Shown: positions 25,332-34,332 of the stretch, one piece after another
Layout: each line of letters opens with the position of its first letter
Numbering within the stretch: the stretch's first letter is position 1
Source: JACQFZ01 sp041485885
GTDB lineage: Bacteria; Pseudomonadota; Gammaproteobacteria; Acidiferrobacterales; Sulfurifustaceae
DNA: 64,000 bases
Assembly (NCBI GenBank): GCA_041485885.1
Contig: JBGPKL010000008.1
Coordinates: forward strand, 1-64,000
Reading direction: 5' to 3'
Position numbers and translations under genes: made by a program
Notes under the pieces: model-generated
Told to the model about the DNA's origin: nothing
The model's database searches: none
The model's input: the letters and a program-made list of their open reading frames with translations, nothing else

Positions 25332-26216
25332 TTAACGCGTCAATCGGTCGAGCGCTTCCCGATATTTTTCCGCGGTCTTGGCGACGACCTCGGGAGGAAG
25401 CGCCGGGGCCGGCGGCGTTTTGTTCCAACCGAGACTTTCCAGGTAATCGCGCACGTACTGCTTGTCGAAGCTCGGTGGATTGGAGCCGGGCCGGTATTGA
25501 TCGACCGGCCAGAAGCGCGAGGAGTCGGGCGTCAGCGCCTCATCGATCAGCGTGAGCTCGCCCGCCTCGTCCAACCCGAACTCGAATTTGGTATCCGCGA
25601 TGATAATCCCGCGGCTCAACGCGTATTCCGCCGCGTCCTTATATAACGCCAGACCGACCGTCCGCACGCGCCGCGCCACATCGGCACCGAGCAATTCTTG
25701 CGCCTTAGCGAAGCTGATGTTCTCATCGTGCGCGCCGACCGCGGCTTTGGTGGACGGCGTGAAGATGGGCTCGGGAAGCCGATCCGCTTCGCGCAGCCCA
25801 GCCGGTAGCGCGATGCCGGACACCGTCCCCGATTGCCGGTACTCCTTCCAACCCGACCCGACCAGATAGCCGCGCACGATCGCCTCGACCGGCAGCGGCT
25901 TGAGCCTGCGCACGACGATCGCCCGACCCTCGACGAGGCGGCGCTCGGCCGGGTCGCCGACGACCTCCGCGAGCGATCGATTCGCCAGATGGTTCGGCAC
26001 GATGGAGCGAGTGCGCGCGAACCAGAAGTTCGAAAGGCCGGTCAGCACTTCGCCCTTGCCCGGAATGGGCGTCGGCAACACAACGTCAAACGCGGACAAG
26101 CGATCCGTCGTGACGATGAGCATATGCCGATCGCTGACCGCATAGATGTCGCGCACTTTCCCGCGATGCAGGAGCGGCAGACTCTTTAAATTGGACTCGA
26201 ACAGGACTTCGGTCAC
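25332..26216 (-). CDS. purC: Phosphoribosylaminoimidazole-succinocarboxamide synthase
   Basis: This 294-residue enzyme makes SAICAR in purine synthesis. Motifs include HRGKVRDIYAV near the N-terminus, GSGWKEYRQSGTV, and IIIADTKFEFG. The GTG at 26216 is chosen because GGAG lies 7 nt upstream; the frame to 26306 adds non-conserved residues. In many betaproteobacteria purC follows fba and pyk; here it is apart from the glycolytic cluster. Confidence 0.94.
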   Translation of the reverse strand: MTEVLFESNLKSLPLLHRGKVRDIYAVSDRHMLIVTTDRLSAFDVVLPTPIPGKGEVLTGLSNFWFARTRSIVPNHLANRSLAEVVGDPAERRLVEGRAIVVRRLKPLPVEAIVRGYLVGSGWKEYRQSGTVSGIALPAGLREADRLPEPIFTPSTKAAVGAHDENISFAKAQELLGADVARRVRTVGLALYKDAAEYALSRGIIIADTKFEFGLDEAGELTLIDEALTPDSSRFWPVDQYRPGSNPPSFDKQYVRDYLESLGWNKTPPAPALPPEVVAKTAEKYREALDRLTR

Positions 26217-26468
26217 TACGTCGCTCCACGGCACACGGCGGCGCATTCTAACCGCGCCGGAGGTCCAGGCAAATGCGCGGCGAACGGAAGATCGGACTCC
26301 TCGCACCGACGACGCAACTAGGTACCGCTGGAGACTCCATGTTATTCTTAGCCCATTCCGCTCACTCGTATCCGGTCGGTAAATTTTTTCTTTAGCGTAA
26401 CAAAATGAAACACGTCGCTTCCCCCACCCTGACTCTAGCGCGCGACGCGGGGCAGGGAACGGGAGGGG

Positions 26469-28523
26469 GTGCTCATTTCGTTACGGGCTCTTAGTCTCGT
26501 GACGGCGCTTGATCTGGCCTATGTGGCGGTCCTTGCCGCTGTTCTCTCTGGTGTCGCGGCGCTTGCGGTAAACACGCGGCGCCGCTACGTACAACGGATT
26601 CCCTTCCTCTTGCTCGGCGTCTCCGGCGTCGCTACCGTCGCGGCCGGCGGCTGGGCGCTGCTCGGCGATGTCATCGCCACGGGGCAACTGCCGCTCGGGC
26701 TGCCCTGGCTCAAATGGCACGTGCGGCTCGATCCGTTGTCCGGGTTCTTCTTCGTGCTGCTCGGCACGCTGGTCGCTGCCGTCGCGCTCTATGGACCGCG
26801 CTATGCGCGCGAGTTCGCGCGGGCCAGCCGCGGCTTTGGCGGTACGCTCGGCGCGTTCACGGCTGTGTTCGTTCTCGGTATGCAGATGCTGCTGCTCGCC
26901 GACGACGCCTTCACGTTCATGATTTTCTGGGAGCTGATGTCGGTCGGCGGGTACTTACTCGTCGTCTACCAGCACGAGCATTCCGCCAACCGCCAGGCCG
27001 CCTTCCTGTTCTTGCTGCTCGCGCACGTCGGCGCGCTCGTCATTCTCGTTTCCTTCGGTGTGCTCGCCGCTTTCGGTGGCGGCTTCACGTTCGATGAGAT
27101 GCGCGCCGCGCCGCTCACGCCACTGTGGGCGACGCTCGCGTTTGCGTTCGCGCTCGCCGGCTTCGGCACCAAGGCCGGCATCGTGCCGCTGCACGCGTGG
27201 CTGCCGGAAGCGCACCCGGTGGCGCCTTCGCATATTTCCGCGCTCATGAGCGGCGCCATGATCAAGATGGGCATCTACGGCATGGTGCGCGTGACGTACG
27301 ACTTGATCGGGACGGTGCGCTGGGAATGGGGTGTCGTCGTGCTGCTGCTCGGCACCGCCTCGGCGCTGCTCGGCGTGCTGTACGCACTGATGCAGCACGA
27401 TCTTAAACGCTTGCTCGCGTATCACTCGATCGAGAACATCGGAATTATTTTGATGGGGCTCGGGCTGTCGATGATTTTTTTGGACACCGGTCACGAAGTG
27501 CTCGGCACGCTCGGGCTCGTTGCGGCGCTGTATCACACGCTCAATCACGCGCTCTTCAAGGGACTGCTGTTCCTCGGCGCGGGTGCGGTGCTGCATCGCA
27601 CGCACGAGCACGACCTCGAGCACATGGGCGGGCTGATTCATCGCATGCCGGTGACCGCGTTCATGTTCCTCGTCGGTTGTGTCGCGATCTCGGCGTTGCC
27701 GCCGCTGAACGGGTTTGTGTCGGAGTGGCTCACGTTTCAAACCGCGCTGCAGGCGGCGAGCCTCGAGAACGGCGTGCTGCGCGCCATCATCCCGATCACG
27801 GCGGCGCTACTCGCGCTCGCCGCCGCGCTCACGGCCGCGTGCTTCGTCAAGGCGTACGGCGTCGCATTTCTTGGGCGGCCGCGCTCGCGTCACGTCGCGC
27901 GCGCGCGCGAAGTCGGGCCGGGCATGCTCGCCGGCATGGGGTTGCTCGCGTTCGTCTGCCTGCTGCTCGGCGTCTTGCCGACGCTCGTGATCGAGGCAAT
28001 GGCGCCGCTCACGCTAATGCTCGTGCAGGCGCGTCTGCCGGCGGCGACCACACAGGGGTGGCTGTGGCTGACGCCGATCTCCCCCGACGTCGCGTCGTAC
28101 TCGGCGCCGTTCGTGGTGCTCGCGATCACGCTCGTGTTTCTCCTCGGCTATGTATTTTTGAAACGCGGCGCTAAGCCGGCACGCAAGAGCGAGGCGTGGG
28201 ATTGCGGCTTCGGCGGTTTGACCTCGCGCATGCAGTACACCTCGACGGCGTTCGCCATGCCGATCCGGCGCGTGTTCGGCCCGGCGTGGAAGATCGAGGA
28301 AGAAATCGAGATCACGAAGACGGCCGGACCGATTCCGCGCGCGCAAACGATTCGCTACCGGCTGCACGTCAGCGATTGGTCGTGGCTCAAAGGCTACGTC
28401 CCGATCGGACAGCTGGTGCTCGCGACGGCGCGGCGCATCGGCGTCATTCAAACCGGCAGCATTCACACATACCTCATTTACTCGCTGGTCACTTTGCTGT
28501 TGTTTCTATGGATCATCAGCTGA
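26469..28523 (+). CDS. hyfB: Hydrogenase-4-type membrane subunit B (antiporter-like)
   Basis: This is an integral membrane protein of about 684 residues of the NuoL/MrpD/HyfB group with some 14-16 helices. The proton-channel region contains FGTKAGIVPLHAWLPEAHP. The C-terminal extension DCGFGGLTSRMQYTSTAFA is typical of HyfB/HycC. It is one of two antiporter-like subunits of the hyfBCEFGI complex and should move protons or sodium. A GTG start at 26469 next to GGAGG is used; a later GTG at 26499 is possible. It overlaps hyfC by 16 nt. Confidence 0.88.
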   Translation: MLISLRALSLVTALDLAYVAVLAAVLSGVAALAVNTRRRYVQRIPFLLLGVSGVATVAAGGWALLGDVIATGQLPLGLPWLKWHVRLDPLSGFFFVLLGTLVAAVALYGPRYAREFARASRGFGGTLGAFTAVFVLGMQMLLLADDAFTFMIFWELMSVGGYLLVVYQHEHSANRQAAFLFLLLAHVGALVILVSFGVLAAFGGGFTFDEMRAAPLTPLWATLAFAFALAGFGTKAGIVPLHAWLPEAHPVAPSHISALMSGAMIKMGIYGMVRVTYDLIGTVRWEWGVVVLLLGTASALLGVLYALMQHDLKRLLAYHSIENIGIILMGLGLSMIFLDTGHEVLGTLGLVAALYHTLNHALFKGLLFLGAGAVLHRTHEHDLEHMGGLIHRMPVTAFMFLVGCVAISALPPLNGFVSEWLTFQTALQAASLENGVLRAIIPITAALLALAAALTAACFVKAYGVAFLGRPRSRHVARAREVGPGMLAGMGLLAFVCLLLGVLPTLVIEAMAPLTLMLVQARLPAATTQGWLWLTPISPDVASYSAPFVVLAITLVFLLGYVFLKRGAKPARKSEAWDCGFGGLTSRMQYTSTAFAMPIRRVFGPAWKIEEEIEITKTAGPIPRAQTIRYRLHVSDWSWLKGYVPIGQLVLATARRIGVIQTGSIHTYLIYSLVTLLLFLWIIS

Positions 28524-29467
28524 CCGCCTGGATCCTCGCGGGCGTGCAAACGCTCGTCTTCATCGCCGCCGCGCCGCTGCTTGCCGGCTGGGTGAAGCGC
28601 GTCAAATGCCACATGCAGAATCGCGCCGCGCCGGTCTTGTGGCAGCCCTATCGCGATCTCGCCAAACTCATGCGCAAGGACATGGTGCTCGCCGCGAATG
28701 CGTCGTGGCTGTTCCGCGCCACGCCCTACATCGTGTTCGGCGCCATGCTGCTCGCCGCCGCCGCGATTCCGCTATTCGTCGTGCAGCTGCCGACGGCGGC
28801 GATCGCCGATGTCATCGTCATTGTCGGTTTTTTCGCGCTGGCACGCTTCTTCACCGCGCTCGCCGGCCTCGACATCGGCACCGCGTTCGGCGGCATGGGC
28901 GCCTCGCGCGAGATGATGGTAGCGGCGCTCGCGGAACCCGCGATGTTGATGGCGGTGTTCACGCTCTCGACCACCGCCAACTCCACCAACCTCGCGACCG
29001 CCATCGACTATGTGCTGCAGGCGGGGTTGGTGCTGCGGCCGTCGTTCCTGTTCGCATTGCTCGCGCTCGCCGTCGTAGCGGTCGCGGAAACCGGGCGCGT
29101 GCCGGTCGACAATCCGGCGACACACCTCGAGCTCACGATGCTGCACGAAGCGATGATTCTCGAATACAGCGGGCGCCATCTCGCGCTGATCGAGTGGGCC
29201 GGACAGATCAAACTCATGATCTACGCCGTGCTGATCGCCAATATCTTCTGGCCCTGGGGCATCGCGAGCGATTTCACGCTGGGCGCGCTCGCCATCGGCG
29301 CGTTCGTCGTCGCCGCGAAGCTTGCGTTGCTTGGGGTCGCGCTCGTCGTCTGGGAGGCGGTGCTCGCGAAGATGCGTTTGTTTCGCGTGCCGCAGTTTCT
29401 CGGTTTTGCGTTTCTGTTGTCGCTGCTCGGCATGCTGACGCACGTCGTGCTCGAGACAGGGGGCTAA
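28508..29467 (+). CDS. hyfC: Hydrogenase-4-type membrane subunit C (NuoH-like)
   Basis: This 319-residue membrane protein is homologous to complex I subunit NuoH/HycD and docks the peripheral arm to the antiporter modules. Conserved parts include KRVKCHMQNRAAPVLWQPYRDL and ETGRVPVDNPATHLELTM with its acidic residues. The ATG at 28508 lies inside the end of hyfB, giving a 16-nt overlap. Five bases after its stop an inverted-repeat element begins that separates it from hyfE. Confidence 0.9.
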   Translation: MDHQLTAWILAGVQTLVFIAAAPLLAGWVKRVKCHMQNRAAPVLWQPYRDLAKLMRKDMVLAANASWLFRATPYIVFGAMLLAAAAIPLFVVQLPTAAIADVIVIVGFFALARFFTALAGLDIGTAFGGMGASREMMVAALAEPAMLMAVFTLSTTANSTNLATAIDYVLQAGLVLRPSFLFALLALAVVAVAETGRVPVDNPATHLELTMLHEAMILEYSGRHLALIEWAGQIKLMIYAVLIANIFWPWGIASDFTLGALAIGAFVVAAKLALLGVALVVWEAVLAKMRLFRVPQFLGFAFLLSLLGMLTHVVLETGG

Positions 29468-29471
29468 GAAA

Positions 29472-29865
29472 ATGGAACCGCAGATAAACGCAGATGAACG
29501 CAGATTAAACGAGAAAACGGAAAAAATTCTCGGGTGTGCGTTTGCTGTATCCAATGGTCTGGGCTGTGGATTTCTAGAGAGTCTATGAAAACGCGTTGAT
29601 GCACGAACTACGCAAAAGAGGATTGACAGTTGAGAATCAAAAGCCGATTACCGTGAAGTATGACGGAATAGTCGTAGGTGAGTATGTGGTCGATGTACTG
29701 GTAGGGGACGAAGTATTGGTTGAGGTTAAGGCGGTTAAAGCGATCGATGACATTCACGTCGCTCAATGCATGAACTATTTGAAAGCGACTCGCCTAAAGT
29801 TGTGTCTCTTGATCAACTTCGGGACACCGAAAGTATCGGTAAAGCGAATCGTAAACAATTTATGA
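29472..29865 (+). pseudogene. GxxExxY protein (PD-(D/E)XK nuclease-like), frameshifted
   Basis: The first part, from an ATG at 29472, reads MEPQINADERRLNEK and on to GCGFLESL, then a TGA at 29586. The rest continues in the +1 frame as YENALMHELRKRG, through VKYDGIVVGEY and LVEVKAV (the PD-(D/E)XK-type D...ExK core), to the stop at 29865. Joining the two with 2 nt restored at the break gives the full motif G-x-x-E-x-x-Y and a protein of about 130 residues, the family length. The first 11 codons are written in the terminal repeat of its own element, and the stop ends 1 nt before the right repeat. Family function is not established. GC content is clearly below that of the flanking hyf genes. Confidence 0.8.
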
Positions 29866-29898
29866 AATCTGCGTTTATCCGCGTTCATCTGCGGTTCC
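29474..29898 (+). mobile_element. 425-bp inverted-repeat element carrying the GxxExxY gene
   Basis: The left end (29474-29505) and right end (29867-29898) are 32-bp inverted repeats matching at 29 of 32 positions. Both start GGAACCGCAGAT. Each end is built of a 10-bp-periodic unit CGCRGATRAA repeated about three times. The gene fills the inside completely. It lies between hyfC and hyfE, ending 9 bp before the hyfE start codon. Three gene-less relatives lie at 33693, 35237 and 36125. Confidence 0.8.
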
Positions 29899-29907
29899 AG
29901 AAATAGT

Positions 29908-30636
29908 ATGGACCTCGCGCAACTCAGTCTCTACGAGCAAGCGATCATCGTCTTCGCCGCGTTGGTGCTCTTCACCTCGTTCATCATGCTCGCGCAGTCG
30001 CGCGTGCTGCCGCTCATCTACGCCTTCGCCTGGCAAGGGGCGCTGCTCGCGGTGGCGACGGCGCTGGTCGCGTTCGTGTCGAACCATCCGCATCTCTATA
30101 TCTCGGCGGGTCTTACGGTTGCGCTCAAAGTGCTTCTGATCCCCATGCTGCTACATCGTCTGGCGCTGCGGTTGAACATTCATTACGACGCCGAAGTGAT
30201 CAAGCATCCATCGCTGCTAATGCTCTGCGGCGTAGGTCTCGTCATATTCAGCTATCACGTGGCGCTGCCGATCGTGCGCCTCTCCGGCCTCGCCACGCGC
30301 AACACCATCGCGGTCAGTATCGCCATCGTGCTCGTCGGCATGCTGCTCATGATCGCGCGCAAAAAAGCCGTCTCGCAGGTGATCGGCTTCATGTGCATCG
30401 AGAACGGCTTGTTCTTCGCCGCGGTCGTCTCGACGTACGGCATGCCGCTCATCGTTGAGCTCGGCGTCGCGTTCGACGTGCTGGTCGCGGCGATTTTGTT
30501 CGGCGTGTTCTTCTTCCACATGCGCGAGTCGCTCGACACGCTCGACGTCGATCGGCTCAATCGATTGTCCGAGAGGCACGGGGCGATTCTGTCGCATGAG
30601 GAAAGTCACGACGCGCCGACGGGAGGACGCACGTGA
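29908..30636 (+). CDS. hyfE: Hydrogenase-4-type membrane subunit E
   Basis: This 242-residue membrane protein has about six to seven helices; its C-terminal part resembles NuoK/MrpC (IENGLFFAAVVSTYGMPLIVELGVAFDVLVAAILFG, read in parts). HyfE subunits are found only in hydrogenase-4-like and related complexes, which supports the operon call. The ATG follows the right repeat of the GxxExxY element by 9 bp and has no Shine-Dalgarno sequence. Confidence 0.88.
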   Translation: MDLAQLSLYEQAIIVFAALVLFTSFIMLAQSRVLPLIYAFAWQGALLAVATALVAFVSNHPHLYISAGLTVALKVLLIPMLLHRLALRLNIHYDAEVIKHPSLLMLCGVGLVIFSYHVALPIVRLSGLATRNTIAVSIAIVLVGMLLMIARKKAVSQVIGFMCIENGLFFAAVVSTYGMPLIVELGVAFDVLVAAILFGVFFFHMRESLDTLDVDRLNRLSERHGAILSHEESHDAPTGGRT

Positions 30637-32099
30637 TGCTCGAAGTCGTCTTGCTCGCGCCGCTCGCCGGCAGCGCGCTGTTGACTCTGCTCGGCCACCG
30701 GCCGATCGGCGGGTGGATCAACGTCGCGGCGAGCGCCGTCACGTTCGTCGCCGCGGTCACCATGGCGCTCAACGTCTTTGCCGACGGGCCGCAGCTCTCG
30801 ACGGGCAAGCTCTTCTACATTGACGCGTTCAACGTGTACTTGGTTGTACTCACCGCCTTCGTCGGTCTGACCACCGCGATCTTTTCGCGGCCCTATATGC
30901 GCCACGAGGTCGAGCGCGGGCGCGTCACCGATCGACGCCTGCGGCTCTACCACTCGATGTATCAGGGCTTCTTGTTCGCTATGCTGCTCGCGCTGTCGAC
31001 GAACAACCTCGGCATCCTGTGGGTGGCGATGGAAGCGGCGACGCTCACGACGGTGCTGCTGGTGTCGCTCTATCGCACGCCCGAATCGATCGAAGCGGCG
31101 TGGAAATATTTCGTACTCTGCGGTGTCGGCATCGCGCAGGCACTGTTCGGCACGGTGCTGGTTTATTTCGCGGCCGAGCAAAAGCTAGGCGCGGAACGCG
31201 ACGATACGTTACTGTGGACGGTGTTGCATGCTTCGGCCGCCAGCCTCGACCCGACGGTATTGTCACTCGCGTTCGTGTTCCTGCTCGTCGGCTATGGCAC
31301 CAAGGTCGGTCTGGTGCCGCTGCACAACTGGCTGCCGGACGCACATTCGGAAGGCCCGACGCCGATGTCCGCGGTGCTCTCGGGACTGCTGCTCAACGTC
31401 GCGCTCTACGCGCTGGTGCGGCTCAAGATGCTCGTCGACGCGTCGCTGCAAACGAATCTTGCGGGGCACCTAATGATGGGCTTCGGGCTGGTATCGTTCA
31501 TCGTCGCGGGGCTCTTCTTGCATCGTCAGCACGACATCAAGCGTATGTACAGTTACTCCTCGATCGAGCACATGGGCCTCATGACCTATGCGTTCGGCCT
31601 CGGCGGCGCGCTCGCGACGTTCGGCGCGTTGCTGCACATGACGGTGCATTCGCTCACCAAGTCCGCGATCTTCGTGACTGTCGGTCATGCGGCGCAGGTC
31701 GCCGGCACGCAGCGCATCGACAAGATCCGCGGGCTGATCCGCACGCAGCCGGCGGTCGGGTGGGGGCTTTTAATCGGAACCATCGCTATCGCGGGTTTTC
31801 CGCCCTTCGGCATATTCGTCAGCGAATTCCTGTTACTGGTCGCCACGCTCAAATCGTGGCCATGGCTCGCGGTGCCGCTGCTTGTCGGCTTCGGCGTGGC
31901 GTTCGCGGGTGTGTTCCGTCATCTTCAACCGATGGTGTACGGCGAACCGCCGATCGGCCAAAAGCCGGTGCAAGCCAACATGCTGCCGGTGATGGTGCAC
32001 CTGGCGCTCGTGCTGTGGTTGGGACTTTCGATTCCCGCATTTCTCGCGCGCTGGTTCGAGCAGGCCACCGTGCTGATCGCAGGCGCCTCACCGCTATGA
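30636..32099 (+). CDS. hyfF: Hydrogenase-4-type membrane subunit F (antiporter-like)
   Basis: This 487-residue NuoN/NuoM-like antiporter subunit contains FLLVGYGTKVGLVPLHNWLPDAHSEGP and the helix with KSAIFVTVGHAAQ. Second proton-translocating unit of the complex. The ATG at 30636 shares one base with the hyfE stop; a GTG one codon earlier is also well placed after GGAGG. It overlaps hyfG by ATGA. Confidence 0.88.
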   Translation: MLEVVLLAPLAGSALLTLLGHRPIGGWINVAASAVTFVAAVTMALNVFADGPQLSTGKLFYIDAFNVYLVVLTAFVGLTTAIFSRPYMRHEVERGRVTDRRLRLYHSMYQGFLFAMLLALSTNNLGILWVAMEAATLTTVLLVSLYRTPESIEAAWKYFVLCGVGIAQALFGTVLVYFAAEQKLGAERDDTLLWTVLHASAASLDPTVLSLAFVFLLVGYGTKVGLVPLHNWLPDAHSEGPTPMSAVLSGLLLNVALYALVRLKMLVDASLQTNLAGHLMMGFGLVSFIVAGLFLHRQHDIKRMYSYSSIEHMGLMTYAFGLGGALATFGALLHMTVHSLTKSAIFVTVGHAAQVAGTQRIDKIRGLIRTQPAVGWGLLIGTIAIAGFPPFGIFVSEFLLLVATLKSWPWLAVPLLVGFGVAFAGVFRHLQPMVYGEPPIGQKPVQANMLPVMVHLALVLWLGLSIPAFLARWFEQATVLIAGASPL

Positions 32100-33685
32100 A
32101 CTCGAAGAATTGGCCCGCGGTTTTCCTCGACCAGCTTGGCGTGAGCGGTGTGCCCGTCGAAACCGGCACCGCCCCCGGGCTCGCGCCGGCGCGACTCATT
32201 CGCGTGCGGCTCGAAGACTGGGGCCGGCTCGGCGCCGAAGCGAAGACGGCGGGATGTCGTTGGGTCGCGGGATTCGGCGAGGACACCGGCGAGGAAATTC
32301 TGATTAACGCCTGCTTCGAGCAAGCGGGCGTCTACCTGCTCGCGCGCACGGCGGTGCCGCGCGCGACGCCGGTGCTGTACTCGCATACACCGTACTTCCC
32401 CGGCGCGAATCGCCCGGAGCGCCACCTGCAGGATACGTACGGCGTGACGTTCGCCGATCATCCGGATCCGCGCCGCTGGACGCGTCATCAAGCGTGGAGC
32501 GAACACGACTATCCGCTGCGCCGCGATTTTCCGGCGAGCGGTCGGCACGGCGGCGCACGAACGCCCGCCGATCGTCACTATAAGTTCCTCAGTGCGCAAG
32601 GCAGCGGCGTCTACGAAATTCCGGTGGGGCCGGTACACGCCGGGATCATCGAGCCCGGCCATTTCCGTTTTCTCGCCGTGGGCGAGACGGTGCTGAATCT
32701 CGAGGAGCGTTTGGGCTACGTGCACAAGGGCATCGAGAAGATCGCCGAAGGCCGCGACGCCGCCGGTCTCGCGCGCCTCGCTGCGCGCGTGTCGGGGGAC
32801 ACGACCGTGGGCCACGCCTATTGCGCGTGCTTGGCGATGGAGAAAGCCGCCGCGATCGACGTCCCGCCGCGCGCGGTGGCGCTGCGTGCCGTGATGGCCG
32901 AGCGCGAGCGCATCGCCAATCATCTGGGCGACATCGGCGCGATCCTGAACGACGTGTCGTTCACGTTCGGGTTTTATCAGTTCGGTCGGCTGCGCGAGCA
33001 ATGGCAGCGCACGTCCCAGCGGGTGTTCGAGCATCGCTTCATGATGGACCGGATCGTTCCCGGCGGCGTCACGCACGACATCAGCACGGAGCGGCGGGAG
33101 TTGATGCAATCCGATATCAAGGCGCTGCGCGCCGAGCTGACGAGCCTCACGGCGATCTACACCGATCTTCCGAGTGTCGAGGATCGGCTCGTCACGACCG
33201 GCTATCTCGATCCGGCGCTCGTGCGCGCGGTCGGTGCGCTCGGCTACGTCGCGCGCGCGAGCGGCGTCGACTTCGACGTGCGCCGCGACGCGCCGTACCC
33301 GCCCTACGATCGGTTGAAAGTTGACGTGCCGATCTACAAGTACGGCGACGTCGCCGCGCGCACGCGAGTTCGCGCCGAGGAGATCCTCGTTTCCTGCAAT
33401 CTGCTCGAACAGCTTCTCGCCGACCTACCCGACGGTTCGATCGCCAACCCCTGGCGTGCGCCCGCCGACGGCGCAGAAGGCATAGCGATGATCGAGGGCT
33501 GGCGCGGCGAAATCGTTGCCTACATTCGCTTTGGCGCGGGCGGACGAATCGCGCGCTATTTCCCGCGCGATCCGAGCGTCTTCAATTGGCCGGCGCTCGA
33601 GCTGCTGATTCACGACAATATCGTTCCTGATTTTCCGGTGTGCAATAAATCAGTGAACGGATCGTACTCGGGAAATGATTTGTAA
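32096..33685 (+). CDS. hyfG: HyfG/NuoCD-like large subunit lacking Ni-Fe ligands
   Basis: This 529-residue protein fuses a NuoC-like N-terminal part (to about residue 155) and a NuoD/HycE-like large subunit. In true Ni-Fe hydrogenases four cysteines hold the metal site. Here the N-terminal RVCGICGFAH-type motif reads RVSGDTTVGH (231-240), and the C-terminal DPCYSC-type motif reads NGSYSG (521-526), so all four are lost. The fold-level residues around them are kept. This fits the energy-converting-hydrogenase-related (Ehr) complexes described by others. Labels such as hydrogenase or HypE for this gene would be misleading. Confidence 0.85.
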   Translation: MNSKNWPAVFLDQLGVSGVPVETGTAPGLAPARLIRVRLEDWGRLGAEAKTAGCRWVAGFGEDTGEEILINACFEQAGVYLLARTAVPRATPVLYSHTPYFPGANRPERHLQDTYGVTFADHPDPRRWTRHQAWSEHDYPLRRDFPASGRHGGARTPADRHYKFLSAQGSGVYEIPVGPVHAGIIEPGHFRFLAVGETVLNLEERLGYVHKGIEKIAEGRDAAGLARLAARVSGDTTVGHAYCACLAMEKAAAIDVPPRAVALRAVMAERERIANHLGDIGAILNDVSFTFGFYQFGRLREQWQRTSQRVFEHRFMMDRIVPGGVTHDISTERRELMQSDIKALRAELTSLTAIYTDLPSVEDRLVTTGYLDPALVRAVGALGYVARASGVDFDVRRDAPYPPYDRLKVDVPIYKYGDVAARTRVRAEEILVSCNLLEQLLADLPDGSIANPWRAPADGAEGIAMIEGWRGEIVAYIRFGAGGRIARYFPRDPSVFNWPALELLIHDNIVPDFPVCNKSVNGSYSGNDL

Positions 33686-33692
33686 GATTATT

Positions 33693-33792
33693 GGAACCGC
33701 AGATAAACGCAGATGAACGCGGATAAAAGCAAAAAAGAACTTTCCTTTTTATTCATCTTTATCTGCGTTCATCTGCGTTCATCTGCGGTTAC
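33693..33792 (+). mobile_element. 100-bp MITE-like inverted repeat, copy 2
   Basis: 32-bp ends (33693-33724 and 33761-33792) match each other at 29 of 32 positions and match the ends of the GxxExxY element. The 36-bp centre is A/T-rich and codes for nothing. It begins 8 bp after the hyfG stop and ends 9 bp before the hyfI start. The whole unit can fold into a long hairpin. Confidence 0.8.
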
Positions 33793-33801
33793 AAAACTCT
33801 T

Positions 33802-34332
33802 ATGTTGAGAGTATTAGGCAAGATACAACGCATCGGCGTCATCACGGAGTCGCCGCCGACGGATCTCGAACCGGCGCTCACGGAAATCGGCGAGCGCGTG
33901 AAGGCCAAGGTGGGCAAGCTGTTCGGCGGCAGCCTCGCGATCCGCCAAGTGGACGCGGGCTCGTGCAACGGGTGCGAGATCGAGATCCACGCGCTCGCGA
34001 ATCCGTATTACGGCATCGAGCGCTTCGGCGTGCACTTCGTCGCCTCGCCGCGGCATGCCGACATGCTGCTCGTGACCGGGCCGGTGTCGCGCCACATGGA
34101 GGAGGCGCTGCGCCGTACGTACGATTGCACGCCGGACCCGAAGCTCGTCGTCGCGGTGGGGGAATGCGGCGCGAACGGCGGCGAGTTCGGGGTCAACTAC
34201 GCCTCGTGCGGCGCGGTTTCGAACGTCATCCCCGTCGACGGCGTCGTGCGCGGGTGTCCGCCGACCCCGCTCGACCTCCTGCGCGGCATTCTCGAAGCCG
34301 TCGACCATCACGCGCTGAAAAAGCACCGCTGA
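33802..34332 (+). CDS. hyfI: HyfI/NuoB-like small subunit
   Basis: This 176-residue protein is homologous to complex I subunit NuoB and hydrogenase small subunits. The four ligands of the proximal 4Fe-4S cluster are present: C55 and C58 (SCNGCE), C122 (GECGANGG) and C152 (RGCPP). So an electron-transfer site persists although the partner large subunit has lost its Ni-Fe site. No Shine-Dalgarno sequence precedes the ATG, because the repeat element ends 9 bp upstream. No HyfA, HyfH or formate dehydrogenase gene is seen. Confidence 0.9.
   Translation: MLRVLGKIQRIGVITESPPTDLEPALTEIGERVKAKVGKLFGGSLAIRQVDAGSCNGCEIEIHALANPYYGIERFGVHFVASPRHADMLLVTGPVSRHMEEALRRTYDCTPDPKLVVAVGECGANGGEFGVNYASCGAVSNVIPVDGVVRGCPPTPLDLLRGILEAVDHHALKKHR

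Noticed and set aside
29580..29592. Programmed +1 frameshift like that of prfB
   Set aside because: A +1 shift at CTA-TGA would skip the conserved Tyr of the GxxExxY motif; a 2-nt deletion explains the break better.
31019..32095. Upstream extension of the hyfG frame
   Set aside because: The open frame continues far into hyfF only because of high GC; the ATG at 32096 with ATGA overlap is the true start.
32096..33685. Active Ni-Fe hydrogenase or HypE annotation
   Set aside because: All four metal-binding cysteines are absent and the protein has no HypE-like features.
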